Of a stretch of 18,793 bases of DNA, positions 18,196 to 18,793 are shown piece after piece. Source of the stretch: Podochytrium sp. JEL0797 (taxonomy: Eukaryota; Chytridiomycota; Chytridiomycetes; Chytridiales; Chytriomycetaceae); assembly GCA_027596195.1 (NCBI GenBank), contig JADGJG010000478.1, forward strand, positions 1 through 18,793, given 5' to 3'. How positions within the stretch are numbered: position 1 is the first letter of the stretch; every line of letters starts with the position of its first letter. Under the pieces are notes generated by a model. The model saw only the letters and a list, made by a program, of their open reading frames with translations, had not been told where the DNA came from and ran no database searches. Position numbers and translations under genes: made by a program.

Positions 18196-18793
18196 TTTCA
18201 TTTTTTCTATTAGTAAAGTAACATGCTTTTTGAGGGAAAAATGCTTATTCCACTGATTAATGTGATGAATTTATGTGGGACCCACTTTTCAGCCAGGGTG
18301 GTGGTCATCACAGATAGGCAAGGATATCATTTCAAAAGGGAAAGGATGGGGGAAGAGGGTGGATTCAGGCCTCATATAACCTTACCATCAGATAAGGATG
18401 TAAAACGAGTGGGGCTGGGCAACAGCAATACAATTGGCAGAAGTCAACCCTAACTCTCTTCTACCCAACCAAAACAGCACATTATTTAAGGTGAAATGGC
18501 AGTCTCTGTGGAGGTTGTGGCATGACAGGGTTACCAATGGCTCTTTATTGTTACACGGAGAAGTAGATTCCACAGATTCTCCCAGTACAGTTATACTCTT
18601 TGGTAGCTGGTCGTTGGTTCTGACAACGAGGATACGGTAGGTAAGTCGAGGCTCAGGTGAGGCGACTTGTAGCAGATGAGAGAAATAGAGTGTTTGTAAG
18701 AACCCCATCACTCACCACCGCGCCACCAATGACTCAACAACACGCGAGGCTGCCACCTATTCTCTATCACATCAAATCAACCTCGGAATCCAC
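18196..18793. other. Region without a confident gene
   Basis: AT-rich sequence follows the F-box stop. A plus-strand stretch around 18490-18640 reads a plausible but short peptide (VKWQSLWRLWHDRVTNG) near a GTAAGT donor-like site at about 18639. An ATG at 18729 opens a frame to the window edge (MTQQHARLPPILYHIKS) and could start a further gene. Neither is strong enough to call. Confidence 0.3.

Noticed and set aside
18388..18711. Minus-strand frame MGFLQTLYFSHLL
   Set aside because: Codon use is unlike the neighbouring genes, no domain is visible, and the opposite strand is about as open.
1..18793. CRISPR array, transposase, viral or prophage genes, toxin systems
   Set aside because: No regularly spaced repeats, transposase motifs, integrase or viral proteins were seen; the window is ordinary nuclear eukaryotic DNA.

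Overview
The window looks like nuclear DNA of a fungus with a motile flagellated stage, most likely a chytrid-type zoosporic fungus. Genes carry many short spliceosomal introns (46-107 nt is common; donors GTGAGT, GTGCGT, GTATGG). The largest gene is a fungal-type NTE1 phospholipase. A spliced gene of the TMEM216/TMEM80 ciliary transition-zone family points to a cilium, which most fungi have lost. The assignment to chytrids is inference; no rRNA or other taxonomic marker is present.

Layout. 1-1645: two tandem minus-strand copies of a seven-transmembrane protein gene, the first cut by the window edge. 1737-1897: an 18-nt tRNA relic and an intact tRNA-Gln(CUG) gene on the minus strand. 1988-7537: NTE1 on the plus strand with a probable 5'UTR intron and seven coding exons (1633 aa). 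7538-8510: a repeat-rich 3' flank, a TACGG motif array, a second identical tRNA-Gln(CUG) gene on the plus strand, and a poorly resolved plus-strand gene whose candidate intron would hold that tRNA. 8495-9348: a minus-strand gene broken by frameshifts and a stop. 9400-11051: a two-exon type II membrane glycosyltransferase (minus). 11425-12222: the TMEM216-like gene (plus, three exons). 12223-13210: unresolved, with weak coding signals on both strands. 13211-15264: a five-exon CRAL-TRIO (Sec14-like) lipid-transfer protein (plus). 15372-16786: a proline-rich protein with a candidate PP1-docking block (minus, two exons). 16942-18195: a single-exon F-box protein (plus). 18196-18793: no confident gene.

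The genes do not form a pathway or an obvious system. NTE1 (phosphatidylcholine/lysophospholipid deacylation at the ER) and the CRAL-TRIO protein (lipid exchange) share a lipid theme, but nothing here shows they act together. The most unusual signals are: a saw-tooth C-to-G shift in coding-strand composition repeated within almost every exon; the inverted pair of identical tRNA-Gln genes with conserved 5' flanks bracketing NTE1; the diverging tandem 7TM pair; mirror repeats in a CRAL-TRIO intron; and a GADD34-like PP1-docking motif in an otherwise unknown protein. All splice structures were deduced by reading-frame continuity, GT..AG borders and family similarity; none was tested against transcripts.
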